64,000 bases of DNA from assembly GCA_035610365.1 (NCBI GenBank), contig CM069432.1, positions 280,799,709 through 280,863,708 of the forward strand, written 5' to 3'. This stretch comes from Aquatica leii. Taxonomy: Eukaryota > Arthropoda > Insecta > Coleoptera > Lampyridae. The position numbers were made by a program, and so were the translations under genes. Positions 12,143-24,361 of this stretch are shown here, one piece after another. The notes beneath the pieces are model-generated. The model saw only the letters and a list, made by a program, of their open reading frames with translations, was not told the DNA's origin and did no database searches. Numbering within the stretch: position 1 is the first letter of the stretch; each line of letters begins with the position of its first letter.

Positions 12143-13974
12143 CCTTTTCCCCCTTTTTTTTATTTCTTATTTATTTATTTTTTTTTAAATTTAATTATTT
12201 ATTTAATTTTTTTAAATTTATTGTTATTATTTTTTTTTCTTAATTCCTCCTTACCTTCTTTTCTTATTTTTTTGTGTTTTAAAACATCACCCTTGTAGCT
12301 AATTCGCTTTAATTTCGCTTTAAATGTAATAATTTCGATTAATGTAGAAGGTTATCTTTTGTCTATGACCTTTTCGATTACCCTGCTTATTCACCTTAAT
12401 CACACTTGTTCGTCAGTTTTATAATTTTCCACCACGGTTTCTATTCTTCCGTTAATTTATTTATTATTTTACACCCTTCCTTTTTTATCCACCCCTTTTT
12501 CTCTCCTGCTTCCCTCTTACTACCACTACTAACACCAGCACCTTCACTAACTATCTTCTCCAACTTCTACACTTGTATTTCTCTTTTACGTTTGTAAATG
12601 TAAATACGACCTTCTACGTCGAATGTTACCGCACGAATCAAATATTGTAAATGCTGATATTTTAGTGTTGAAAACACGTATAGGAAGCTTGATTCGAAGG
12701 CTCGTGTAACGAAACGATCAAACGCTCAGATGAAACAAATCTGGAACTTGCGGTGGTTCCCAATCTCACTTTATTTTTTGTATTTTTCGGATGCAGTGTT
12801 TATTATTATTAAATAAGATATTCCTTATGATTGGTTTTATGTTTTAAAAATATAATAAGTCTCAAATTCACTCAGCAGTATTGAAAAATGATTCTAGTAA
12901 TTGCAGAATTAGTGATCCGCGCGAGCTTCCGCCTTGTACGCTGCAATAACGGTACAATATAGATGAAAATTGCAAATAAACAATTTATTGAGCACAAAAT
13001 TTACTACAAAAAAGTCCGCAACTATCAGTAATTACTAGTTTAAATCATAAACGATTTCACTGTAAAGTTATCAACAAAGGTCAAAGTAGGTAAAATAAAA
13101 TTTGAGTAAATTTTGAATGTCGTTGAATTGTATCAAAAGTCAAACAATTGTAAAGATTATTAGCGTTATAAATCTGTTAAGACTAAAGAAAGGATTCATG
13201 TTAAAGTAAAGTTCATCTCTTTAATGCTTTTTATAGTCAGTAGCGCATTTGTTTAATATTAATAAAAGAAAAATTTGTAGAATCGGTAAAAAAAATAGAA
13301 TTTAATAAAAAGGCATGTCGGTTATTTCGCGTCGCAAAATGTTTTTATTGCGAGTTCAATCTGCTGTAAGTCTTCTTTAGATATGACAAGGAATCGCGAA
13401 CGCGACAAACTGTTAATAAAAATCCAATTTTGCAACTTTTACATCTGAAAGGATGTGGCAACGTAGCTCGAATCGTGTCATAATCTTAGAAACTGTAGAA
13501 CTGTGAACCGCCATAAAACTCAGGTAAAATACAGTAATCGTTTAGCTTTGTTGTTTTTTTTAAAAATAGGCATCAACTAGTTAGAGTGTGGTGAAGCAAT
13601 TGTCAGGGATCACGCGATATAAATTGATTATTTAATCATTGAATGATTTATTTAATCCAAGCGTATTCAATCGGCCTGGCAAAATTTCTAAAAGTTCCAC
13701 TTTGGCTCTAAAATTGATTGTGTCTAGAGAAAATTTTACATGTATTCGAATGGTGTTTGAACAACTTTTTGAAGGTCAAAGAAAGAGACAGATAGTTTTG
13801 AATCAATTTTAGATCTTTTCTTATCAGCTTTCTTTAATTCCTTTTGCTATTGTTTTCGTAAGATATGTATGTTTGTTCTGGAATTCAATTAAATTCGGTA
13901 TTGAAGATATCCTTATACTGTCTCTCTGTGGCTAAAGATATCAGTTGTTTTTCGTTAGCCCACCTTGGATATTG
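12143..13974. other. AT-rich non-coding stretch
   Basis: No gene is supported. The first ~150 bases continue the T-rich strand bias of the LINE and may be its 5' untranslated region. The remainder is AT-rich unique-looking sequence. Confidence 0.5.
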
Positions 13975-14172
13975 TTAATCTATCTTTAACATACAATTTA
14001 TTGGTATTTTCTCTACAATAATGTGAACTTTTCGAAAAAGATTTATATGCTCTCTAACTTCTTGTTTTACACTGTCCAAAATTACAAATGGTCGATTAGT
14101 ATGCTTTCCTCTTTTGTCTGAATTCCCAGTACCTGTGATAGAATCATTTTTGTTAAAGCTGTAGAAACCCAC
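13975..14172 (-). pseudogene. Fragment of a repetitive arthropod gene family (DKRGKH…REHIN motif)
   Basis: The minus-strand frame contains SITGTGNSDKRGKHTNRP and VKQEVREHINLFRKV. I recognise this pairing from a large, uncharacterised, repeat-borne protein family in arthropod genomes, in which it is followed by SHY and further conserved blocks. Only about 60 residues survive. Traces of the upstream part may persist on the minus strand to about 14600 (basic RQANVVKKKLRS), but frames are broken. Function is unknown. Confidence 0.4.
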
Positions 14173-15912
14173 ATATCCAAAATTGAAAGGGTATCAAAAA
14201 ACATTTTCTTGCCTACTTCTACGTTTTTGTTTGACTTTAGTGGGAGGATGTACGACAATGAAGATTTTTTTCGCGACAGTTCATTTTTTTATTTCACAGT
14301 CACGCGTTTTTTTTAATCCGCTTTACACAACTTCCTACAAATGAGAATTGCGTATTATAGTCAAAAAAAATTTCCAAATCTCTTGTCTTGTTCCTTGGCT
14401 TAATTTAGTGTTGCTCTGATAAGATTTGTGCATCCAAATTCCATTTATTTTTTGTTATAACACTTTTATTTGTTCTTCCCCGGATCTAAGTTTTTTCTTT
14501 ACTACATTTGCTTGCCGTTGAGCAGTGTTTCGACATCTCTGTCTATTTTTTCCTAAACGCATTTCTAATTCTGTTATTTTTCATTTTGCGTTTGAATATC
14601 CAGATTATGTGACAAATCAGAAATTACGTAATTAGAGTCACATTGAGAATGCTGGCATAAAGTACAATTTTTGGATATTATCTGAAAATAATGATTGGAT
14701 GTTATAAAAAAGGTGAAAATGACACGTGGTGAAAAGTTTATAACAGGAAAACGTTACCAGTATAGCACAATAAAAGGTAAGAAACGTTCATCTATGTTTT
14801 GTCCTGACTTTCATCACTTTTCCATCTGTCTGCTACATTAGACTGACAAAGAGTACAAACTCAGAAACATACATATCTGCAACTGCATCGTTGTTACCTT
14901 TTTTGTAGTGCTATACCGTTACAGGAATGCCTATTGAAACAATCCTGACAGTACAGTTCAAACACCATACATCGGGGTATCGTTTTATAATACGAACAAG
15001 TATATTACGAAATACCTTCGTCAGTTTCTAAAACTAGCGTATTCCCCACCACTTTATAGTTAAAATTCTGGTGTTGCTCACTATATACAGGAATCGGTGC
15101 ATTAAGAGATTCTAAAAATAAAGTATGTACTTATATATTTTTATGAATTTAATTTAAGCATACCTGAAAAATCTTTTAAGGAAGTATTGTTATTCTCTTC
15201 CAGTTTCGATTTTTCCTTTGAAATTACAGATATTTACAATGACTATATCAAGGTAATGTATCTACGTTTAAATTGAAGCAAACCTATTAATTTTGTGTGT
15301 AAATTTAACAGTGTGTTACTTTGATTTGAACAACAAAGAATACATAATAGTAAACTAACTGACCTCGTGCAGTACTAAGTATTTTTAAAATTTTTAAGTC
15401 TCTATTCAACATAGTTGCTTCAATTGTGTCTTACGTTTATGGGTGAAAGTTTGATTTGTGTTAGATACAATTATAAATAAGTCTCGTTTTCTCGGCTTTG
15501 TAAACTAAAAATTAAAAGTTTGAGTTTCAATAAACAAAATTTATGTCTAAAAGAAAAAAAAACAAAAACTCAAATTTGTTAGTTACAATATTTTTATTTG
15601 GAGGCATCGAAATATAATATACGTTCAAATCCTGCATGCGATAATTTTTTTTTCGAAAAAAATTCTATATCTTGAAGGGAAAGATACATTAAAATAATTT
15701 TTACTGATTGACTAAAGAGGAAAGCAATATCGAGGCGCACAAATATAGGAGTTAGTCGATATGACAACATAAGCTCAATTTGCCATATTTCGGTTACCTT
15801 AATGAAATCGTGCTAGGAAGTCAATACAAACGTGTACATGTCACTTCAAAGTGGGTAGGATAAAATTTTTTTTTAACAAAAGTTGTCTATTGTGTTGCTA
15901 TTATTTCTTTTA
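14173..15912. other. AT-rich non-coding stretch
   Basis: No gene is supported beyond possible decayed traces at 14173-14600 of the family fragment to its left. No inverted or tandem repeat of note was seen. Confidence 0.5.
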
Positions 15913-16073
15913 ACCTTCAAGTTACCATGTGTTGTTTTTGTTGTCTTTTCCTAAGTTTTTTTTACAACTGTCCAATATTTTTTTAGCTGAGTTTCTTTCA
16001 ACAATGTTTAATAATATATAACAAATTTTTCAATTGTTATTTGTTTTGCGACGTAAAAAAAAATATTGTCGTT

Positions 16074-16110
16074 GGGGTCATATTTGACTCCACGTGGTAA
16101 CCGACGTTCT
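16074..16110 (+). repeat. piggyBac left subterminal palindromic motif
   Basis: GGGGTCATATTTGACTCC (16074-16091) is a near-palindrome and is followed by ACGTGGTAACCGACG. The same composite motif occurs in the same orientation at 18181-18217 on the other side of the transposase. Such motifs often bind the transposase. Confidence 0.6.
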
Positions 16111-16306
16111 AAAAAGTAATTCTAATATTTTGTCTGCATTTGTCATCTAATCTGCTTGTTTCAACATGTTTTAACGTGTTATTCGTCTGACTCATGATTA
16201 CTACCATTCCGTCTTTAGTCCTTACATTCGGCGAATTTTTTCGAATCAGTTGAAAAGTGTGTCTGCTGTGTTATTACATTTTATTGGAAATAGTTGTTGT
16301 TGAATT

Positions 16307-18052
16307 ATGGCTAGAAAAGATTTGTCTCAGCGTGAAGTGGAAGAAATAGCTAGCAATATTAATTTACTGAATGAAATTGAAGATGAAATTTTATCTGACG
16401 ATAGTGATGCCGAATTTGAAGAAGTAAGTGTACCTGATGTAAACCCGATTCAAAGTTCGGAAGACGATGACAGTGATGATAATTTGCCCAATGATACAAA
16501 TATACTGGTGGGTAAAGATGGTTCCATATGGAAAAAAGATAAGCCTCATGTTAGAAGACGAAATCAGCGAAGTATTCTAAAAACACCGTCAGGATTAACA
16601 AAATTCAGTGAACATATTTCAACATGCCTAGATGCTTTCCATTTATTTATTTCGGAAGACATTATAGACATAATACTTAGAGAAACAAACATTAGAGCTA
16701 GAAGAATTGTAGGCGATACGTGAAAGCCAGTACATGCGAATGAGTTACATGCATTTTTTGGATTACTGCTTCTAGCTGGTGGTTTGAAAGTACGCCAAGA
16801 ACCAATATTGGAGCTGTGGAGTACGAAATACATGTCTCTCCATAGACCAATTTTTTGTGCTGCAATGTCTCGTAATCGAATGAGAGACCTTTTGGAAATA
16901 CATTCGATTTGACGATATGGACACCCGAGAAGAACGACGGGCAACAAATAAATTAGCAGCTATTCGTAACATTCACGATATTCTCGCTGCAAATTGCAAA
17001 AAATCGAATAATAATAATGCTGAAGTATGTATTGATGAACAACTTGTTCCTTTCCGTGGAAAATGTCCCTTTCGAGTGTATATGAAGTCGAAATCAGATA
17101 AATACGGCATTACAATCTGGGCTTTATGCGATGTTAGTAACAGATATTGCTGGAATTTTCAAATATATGCTGGAATGGTAGACAACGCTCCAGAACAAGG
17201 GAACAAGGTAAAACACAATTTTATCGTTTTATGCACGAGTATAAAATTTCATTTTTAGGGAAGCGGGTAGTTTTGGATTTGGTTGAGGGTTTGAGAGAGG
17301 GTTATGGTATTACCACAGATAATTTTTTTACGTCTATGTCTTTGGCGAAGGAGCTACTGCAGCAATCAAAAACCTTGACCGGAACAATTCGTAAAACACG
17401 TAGAGAAATACCAAAAGAATTTTTGCCAAAAAGAAATCGAGCAGAATACTCAAGCGAAATTCTATATGGAGAAGACACAATTTTAGTATCTTACGTACCT
17501 AAAAAATATAGAAGCGTTATGCTACTTTCAACGCAACACCAAGATTTGGAATTGTTCGGAGAAGACCTCAGTTACAAACCGCAAGTTATCTTGGACTATA
17601 ATAGCTGCAAAGGAGCTGTGGACAGCGTCGATAAAATGGTGAAGGAATACTCATGCAGAAGAAATACAAATCGCTGGCCTCTTGTTCTATTTTTTAATTT
17701 CCTTTATATTGCTGCCATGAATGCATTTATTCTATACACTACCAAACTTGGAAATTTTGAAAAAGGGAAAACATACCGAAGGAGATTATTTTTGCAAAAA
17801 CTTGGGTTTGAATTAGTGATCCCACATATAAAAAAACGTACACTTCAAGGATTACCAAGACATGTGCAGAATGCAATAGCGATGGTTTTGGCAGACACAG
17901 AACCAGAGGAAGTCGAACCGCAAGACGAAACTATCGCTCGCCCAAAAAGAGGTCGTTGTAAGATATGTCCAAGAGCAAATGACAAAAAATTTTCGGAAAC
18001 ATTGCCAGAAAAAAAAACTACAATAATATGTAATAGTTGTTGCCCTCACTAA
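16307..18052 (+). pseudogene. piggyBac transposase (DDE_Tnp_1_7), broken
   Basis: Starts at ATG 16307 with an acidic amino terminus (DDSDAEFEE). An in-frame TGA at 16721-16723 interrupts it just before KPVHANELHAFFG, and a frame change occurs near 16908. The catalytic aspartates are visible: VCIDEQLVPF, GITTDNFFTS and GAVDSVDKMV. Conserved NTNRWPLVLFFN follows, and a cysteine-rich tail (CKIC…CNSCCPH) corresponds to the carboxy-terminal zinc-binding domain. A 51-base GT…AG segment (17208-17258) looks like an intron, but removing it leaves the frame wrong. The enzyme would cut and paste the element at TTAA sites. Confidence 0.85.
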
Positions 18053-18180
18053 TTTATGTTTGCATTTTCTTTTTATATTTTTATTAGTTTATATGAAATC
18101 TAATGTTAATTTAAAATATTAATAAAGGTTACCATTACAAATTAATCGGTTTTTCTTTACAAAGTAAGAAAAAAAAACTT

Positions 18181-18217
18181 GGAGTCAAATCTGACCCCAC
18201 TTTGTAATCGGCGCCTC
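18181..18217 (+). repeat. piggyBac right subterminal palindromic motif
   Basis: GGAGTCAAATCTGACCCC (18181-18198) is followed by ACTTTGTAATCGGCGCC. It matches the left copy both as a palindrome and, through the following GTAAYCGRCG, as a direct repeat. Confidence 0.6.
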
Positions 18218-18233
18218 AAAAATTGCTTGGTAA

Positions 18234-20759
18234 CACTGGTCTGCAAAAAAATATGACACTATTCCGGGTGATTCTTATGTAAAATGACGTCCTGAATCCA
18301 AATATGTTTTACGTTTTCTTCCATCACCCACCATTTTCGAGAGAGCCCCAAATCTCTAATTTTACCACTTTTCGATAAATTAATTATAAATTATTTATCG
18401 AACGATAATAATAATTATAATAATTATTATAATAATAAATATATGGACATGAATTTAATTTAAATGGGAAAAAGAACTATTTTAGCTATAAACAGTAATA
18501 AATAAAAAGATATTCATCGTTACTTGGTGCTTGCTTTCCTTTTATACCCTGAGGTACAGCTCTCTCGTTTCAAAAAACCAGCAGTACTCCGCCAACACGC
18601 TTGCATTCCATTTCCCTGAAAATTTCTTCTGCAGCTTAGCGATGTCTTGATGGAACCGTTCCCCGTGTTCATCCGAGGCTGCTCCTAAATTTTCAAGGAA
18701 AAAGTCGAGATGCGAGTGAAGGAGGTGAACTTTAAGAGACATGTTACATCCTATGTCCTTGTACTCTAAAAGCAGTTCCTCGACGTGAGCGACATAATCT
18801 TCACTTTTTTGGTTACCCAGGAAGTTCATACAAACGTTTTGAAATGCAAGCCAAGCTCGTTTTTCTTTTCGATTTAGGTGTTCAATAAACGTCGAATCTT
18901 GGAAGAGTTGTCTAATCTGGGGACCAACAAAAACGCCTTCTTTGATTTCAGTTTCGCTAAGTGGAGGAAATTTAGTTTTCAAAAATTGAAATGCGCCACC
19001 TGTCTTGTCTACTGCTTGATCAATCCAAGTTTGATGTGTAAAAGTGGTAAGTAAATATTTTCCTTCGGAACCAAAGGATTATGGGCGACATTTTTCTGAC
19101 CATGAATAAGATTTTCTCGCAGAGGCCAGTCCCGTACGATGTAATGTTTATCTCGAGCTCGGCTATCCCATTCACAAAGGAAGCAGCAATATTTTGTGAA
19201 TCCTGATTGCAGGCCCGTGAGTAGAGCAACAACTTTTAAGTCAGCGCAAAGTTTCCACTTATAATCATGATAACTAATTTTATCAAGGATTCTGAAGATG
19301 TTTTCGTACGTTTCCTTGATATCAACAGAGTATGCAACTGGAACTGATGGGAAGTCATTCCCATTTGCCAACAGGACAACTTTTAAGCTTGTTTTTGATG
19401 AGTCTATAAACAGTCTCCATTTGTCTGGGTCACATGGCATCTGTAGCTTTGTCATCAATAAATTTGCATTAGAGCAGAACACTAGACCTTTATCTTCTGA
19501 GTAAGACATTTCAGGGTTGCTTGTCTGGTCCTGTAAAAAGATATTTTTACTCCCTTTTCTAAGAGATTCCACTGTTGAAGTCGCAATCCTAGAAGCTGAG
19601 ATTTAGTCTTGGGTAACTGCAACTCCCTGACAAGATCATTTAATTCCGATTGAATGAGGAGGTGAAGTTGCCGAGAAACTAAATCTGCGGAATACTCTTC
19701 ATCATCATTGAACGTATCATTCGAAGCCTCAGGTTGTGGCTCAGAGTCTTTTAAATCAATTTCCGGCTCTAGAGTATAAGTGTTTGGGGGCTCTCAGATT
19801 GGCAAAGTATCGTTATGAGCAACAGGTCTTAGAGCTGACGGAATATTGGGATACTGAATTGTATGCTTACTTTTGCTCGAAAACCCGACGGTGGAAGTCA
19901 TACAAAAGTAACAATCTGTAAGATGACAGCGAGGTTCACGCCAAACCATGAGCACAGGAAATGGCATTGATTTACGAGTACCTTTGAGCCATTTGGTCAA
20001 ACTACTGTAACAAGTCGTACAGCAAACTGATGGAGCCCAAGTCTTGTCCTGGTCGCCAACTTGACAATCAAAGTACAATTTATAAGCTGTTTTAACAAGC
20101 GGAGAAAGGGGTTTTCGTTGCGCTTTTAAAGTTAATTCCCCGCAGACATAGCAGAAGCTATCGGGATGATTTTTACACTCGCGTGGCATAATTAAACAGT
20201 AATTCAACGCCCGACATTAACCACAAATCACACTTAGTCACTTGAAAAAATCCGGAGTAAAAGTAGTTTTACTGTTTTACACAAATAAACAAAAATAAAC
20301 ACAAAATCCAGCACGTTTAAAACGTCGACAAGTTAACTCTGCAACAGCTACAGATGTACTGATCGAAGCAGTTAAGCAAACAATGTAATATACTATAATG
20401 AGAAGAGTAATGCAAGTTCAAGCCTGTCGAAAATTCCTGTTCAAACCTGCATGTGGTATTGAGATCGCCAGCGTCGTGCAGTGAATCTTCCTAACTGTTT
20501 ATTGATATTTTTTTACTGTTCTTATATATTTGTATTTTATTGTTGTTTCTATATACATTTTATAGCAAAACTTTTGCCATATACTTTAACGGCTATAAGT
20601 TAAAATTCTAAAAAAAATGCAAAAAATAAAATCAAAATGGGGTCCCCCTAAAATAGGTGGGTGATGGGTAAAAACGGAGCTCATTTTTGGATTCAGGGGG
20701 TCATTTTACATAAGCATCGTCAAGGATGGTATCAGGGCCGATTTTCATGCAGACCAGTG
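18234..20759 (-). mobile_element. DNA transposon with CACTG ends, ~120-bp inverted repeats and TAA target duplication
   Basis: The ends read CACTGGTCTGCA at 18234 and TGCAGACCAGTG at 20748-20759. The inverted repeats run about 118-122 bp (18234-~18351 and ~20638-20759). They are imperfect but include long shared blocks, such as CTTATGTAAAATGAC and CCTGAATCCAAA. TAA flanks both sides (18231-18233 and 20760-20762), fitting a 3-bp target duplication. CACTA/G ends and 3-bp duplications are traits of the CACTA/Mirage/Chapaev group, so I infer that relationship. The single gene runs on the minus strand and its family is not one I can name. Length is 2526 bp. Confidence 0.75.
18542..20189 (-). pseudogene. 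Uncharacterised transposase-like protein of the CACTG-ended element
   Basis: The amino terminus at 20189 (MPRECKNHPDSFCYVCGEL) starts a cysteine-rich module with CCTTCY and DCYFC motifs, probably zinc-binding. It is followed by the SKSKHTIQYPN block typical of this multi-copy arthropod family. Later blocks are KWRLFIDSSKTSLKVVLL, CADLKVVALLTGLQSG, CCFLCEWDSRARDKHY, GVFVGPQIRQL and SDEHGERFHQDI. The conserved acidic residues in FIDSS, the DLKV block and DEHGERFH could form a DDE triad; that is my inference. It is broken by a TGA near 19794 and by frame changes near 19520 and 19015. It ends at 18542. Confidence 0.65.
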
Positions 20760-20762
20760 TAA

Positions 20763-23560
20763 TCCGAAGTTTATTAAGCAAATAAAATTATAATCCTAAG
20801 TTTTCTGAATTCTTTATATTCGTTTGACTTTTGTTTGTTTTTCTTTAATTTGAAAATAAAAAATATGTAGAAATTCCTTATAGTAAAGTTGTGTGGTTTT
20901 TTTTATATTGACAATTACTTATAATGTAGTAACCCTGTGGGAAGTATAAATCTCCATCTCTGCTAAAATTTTAGCAAAGTAAAACAAAATTTGCCTAGTG
21001 CTTATATGTGCTATAGATTCTAATTAAGAATTTTATATGAGTAAAAATTGTACTTGCAATAAGCGGCAAACTCGTGCCCAAAAAAAGGTTTAATCTTTGA
21101 TTTGATTTGAATAATTGGTAAATAATATTACTCGTTAAATCACAGTCAAATACAAAAAAGACTCGAAGATTATATTTTTTTTAAATATATCTTTTATTTT
21201 GAAATAATGTAAAAATAATAAAATGGAGAATATACGTATAATTATGTTTTTTAAAATAAGAATATCCTTGATTTAAGATTTCAATAACTTATTAAAAAAA
21301 TTACGTTTGAAATCAATTTTATAAGCAAAGATAATTAATTACCGTCGTATTAAACGTGTCAGGAGTATCGCCTTAAGTTGCAAATATTGAATAATGCGAT
21401 TGTTGTTTTTTTTAAAAAACCTTAATAAAAACGAACCGAGTATAGTTATTATATTTTATTAAAGACATATCGGTAAGTCGATATCATTATACGCGTTTAA
21501 CTTGTAACGTATGGGTAGAAATAAATAAATCATTACAATAATTTAGCCATATATACCTATAATTATTCAATTGCTTAATCCAAGAAACGCACGCAAACAG
21601 TACCGAGATCTCATAAACTCTCAATCTGAAACAATAAATAATATATCATCGAATTTTTATTTATTAACAGAAAATAAAATTGAAATCAACGTTTAAAACC
21701 AAAAAAGATCGAAAGATAATACAAACATAATTCACTATGGTTTTTGCACAACATTAACCAAGGGCTATTTAAAATAAGATATTAAAATAACAAGAAAGAA
21801 CGTTGATGTTTGTTTAAGGGTTCATCGGCGCTTGAAGCGTCGAAGGCGTATGTATAATAATCGCTTCGATGCGCGGTAAATTATGATCAGCTTATTTGCT
21901 TATGTCCTAGCAATTCGAAATTGCATTCCGCCTACAGCACATTCGCAATAACTCTTTCGCATTTTTCTAATTAACTTTATCGGTGTTACATACACGCGCA
22001 ATTAAGAAATAGAAGCTGCACCCTACCGATAGTAATTGCGATTAATAGTACCTATTCCAGGCAAACGTTTGTAACTCGATTCGCCCTAATTTTCTTCGCC
22101 ACGACCTATGTAAATATTTAGAAACCATTTAAGACCCTTGAGTGCTCTACATTTTTAATTAAAAAAAAAGTAAATACCCACTGCAGTTGGGGTGTTTCTT
22201 GTGAGAACATCTTAAAAGCATTCGATTTGTATTGACTTAAAACCGCTTGTAGTTTACTCTTGTCAGGGACTTCCGATTCTGCGTCACAATAAAAAATATG
22301 TATTTAAATTACTGGGTGGGAGAATTTTAATACGTTCCATGAAGGTATCTCGTTTTTTAAGTGTTTCCATATCTGATCCAGTCATAATAAGAGTTCCACT
22401 ACTATTTAGATGGTGTTGGATAAGACCGAAAATAATAAATCAGGACCCCGTAGGTGTTAACAGTAGGCTTTAGATCACCTATATTCTAATACACAAAAAA
22501 GCTAATTCTATTAGTAGCTAGCGCCGCTTCAGTACCACCACCAGATATTATCTACATCTAATTTTAGTAGATAAATTTTGTTTCGTATGCATAAAAGATT
22601 AAGTACGTAAGAAAAATAATTGTAAAGTGGTATCACTTAATGGGGTGTATAAAATTTATGAGAACATTTAAAGAATATATTGGTAAATTTTCAAAGCCAC
22701 ACCCGAAAAAAGCAAAAGCTAATTTAACACCATTAGATTGCACGATTTTTGTTAGAAACCACAAACTACCATTAAAAAATTAAGGGATAACTTTAGCGCC
22801 TTTCTGTAATCATTCAAGATAACCCATCTCGTGCAAAATAAAATTATGACTTGATAAATTTTAGAGGGTTAGGTGGTGAAATTTAATACAACACGATTTT
22901 GGGATAACGGTTTATAATTGGCTATTATACGGCAAAACGTTTTTGTTAATTATTATATTCCTTAAAACTGCAACTCATTCTTTAATTTAAAAAAAAACTG
23001 GCGGGTTGAATTATTTAGGGTTGTAAACGTTTAAAGTTTGAAACTAAATTATTTTTGTAATTTTATTAAAAATACGGTTTTGGGTATAAACAATTACAAA
23101 TATAAATGTAAAATAATTGCTTTTGCATGTATTTATGCGTACAGATAAAGAATCTTCTCTTCTTGGGTATCTAATCTGGCATTCTTTAGCGAAATCGCAA
23201 ATCAACTTAACTAATTGATCAAAAACTTTAAATTAAAAATTAATTTTTAATTTTGCGTTTGTTTTTTAAATTTTCATATTCTTTTACAAATTTATAGTTA
23301 CTCGTTACCTAAACTTTTTATTTTGTAAACAAAAATATACTTAAACTTATAGTGTTAAAAAAGTCCAAAATAAATTAAGGTTGTTTCAACAAAAATTAAA
23401 ACATGAAATTACGCTAGTGTAAAACTTTGCAAAAAGGTGTGAAAAAATCATTAAAAACAGTTTTGTTAATTACTCTAAAAAACGCTAGATTTATATTAGC
23501 CGTAATTAAGAAAATAACATTATGCGTTTTTCTAAAGATTAAAAACATTTATATTTCACA
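20763..23560. other. AT-rich non-coding stretch
   Basis: Apart from the first ~15 bases, which may be the right tip of the piggyBac copy, no gene or repeat could be supported. The composition is strongly A/T. Confidence 0.5.
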
Positions 23561-23910
23561 GTATTTTAGTAACTGAAAGTAGAAGTACTAAAGTAAACTA
23601 ACAATGGATTTGTAGAGATGTTTTAAGATATTCAGTGGCATCAAATTTTGATATTTGTTAATACTTTTCGAAAAAAGAAAGAAATTAAAGACGCGAGCCT
23701 CACACACATAAGCTCGCGGAAGAAGTAAAATTTCTTTAGTAATTATAGTTTCTTTTATTTTTATTTATTCAATTCTACTATTAATATTTATAGTTAGAAA
23801 CATTATGGTATGAAACTTTTCTGGTAACTTAATTGCTAGCGGCTAGCTTGATGTGATTCGGTAAGCGGGTTGCAAGTCTCGGTGTGCTAGTTTTACGATA
23901 AATTAAAAAT
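23561..23910 (+). repeat. Dispersed repeat, copy 1, with 218-bp insert
   Basis: 23561-23607 and 23826-23909 match 31225-31345 in the same orientation (shared AAGTAGAAGTA, AACTTAATTG, GGCGGCTAGC-like and CGGTGTGCTAGT blocks). Between the two halves copy 1 carries about 218 extra bases that include a hairpin CGCGAGC/GCTCGCG at 23692-23718 flanked by AAAGAAATT/AATTTCTTT. The insert may be a tiny foldback element. Confidence 0.5.
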
Positions 23911-24361
23911 GCGCCAAAACGATTGGACACCAGAAATGAAAGGCACCGTTTAAATCTATCTAACACTCAAGGAAAACTAAATGACAAAACCCAGGTTATA
24001 ACAACAAATATATTTATTTTTTAACAACGAAAGAAAGAGAGGTTAAGAAAGTAAGCGATTACATATTGTAACGTTCTCAACGTCGAGACAATGACTATAT
24101 GATGTTGAACATTCTAAACACAGATAACAGAAATATATAAATGCTATTCAAAAGAAGATGAAGCCAGTATTTTTTCAAAGTTAGAAGTTAAAAAGACTTT
24201 GTCGGTTTAAATAAATAAAGCGTTTAACGTACGTGCTTTTAATATAAACAAATACGGGTTTAGATAAACGAAAGCTAAAATTATTTTTCGAGTGATAGTA
24301 ATAAGTGATATATAAATTACTATAAGTGTTTTTCTTAAATACCGATGCATTTTATTATTAT

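Larger units (their letters stand above)
15913..20777 (+). mobile_element. piggyBac-type DNA transposon (right end interrupted by another element)
   Basis: The transposase at 16307-18052 is certainly piggyBac type. The ends are less sure. TTAA at 15909-15912 is followed by CCTTCAAGTTACCATG. If the CACTG-ended element 18234-20759 is removed, the right side reads CTTGGTAATCCGAAG before TTTATTAA, an imperfect inverted match to the left end. Both flanks also carry a subterminal motif in the same orientation at 16074-16110 and 18181-18217. So the piggyBac copy probably spans 15913 to about 20777, with the younger element inserted about a dozen bases from its right end. Confidence 0.5.

Noticed and set aside
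9930-12597. Many long plus-strand frames rich in Phe, Ser, Leu and Pro
   Set aside because: They are translations of the pyrimidine strand opposite the purine-rich LINE; the minus strand carries recognisable endonuclease motifs.
17208-17258. Calling the GT…AG segment a genuine intron of the piggyBac transposase
   Set aside because: Splicing it leaves the downstream frame out of register and creates an early stop.
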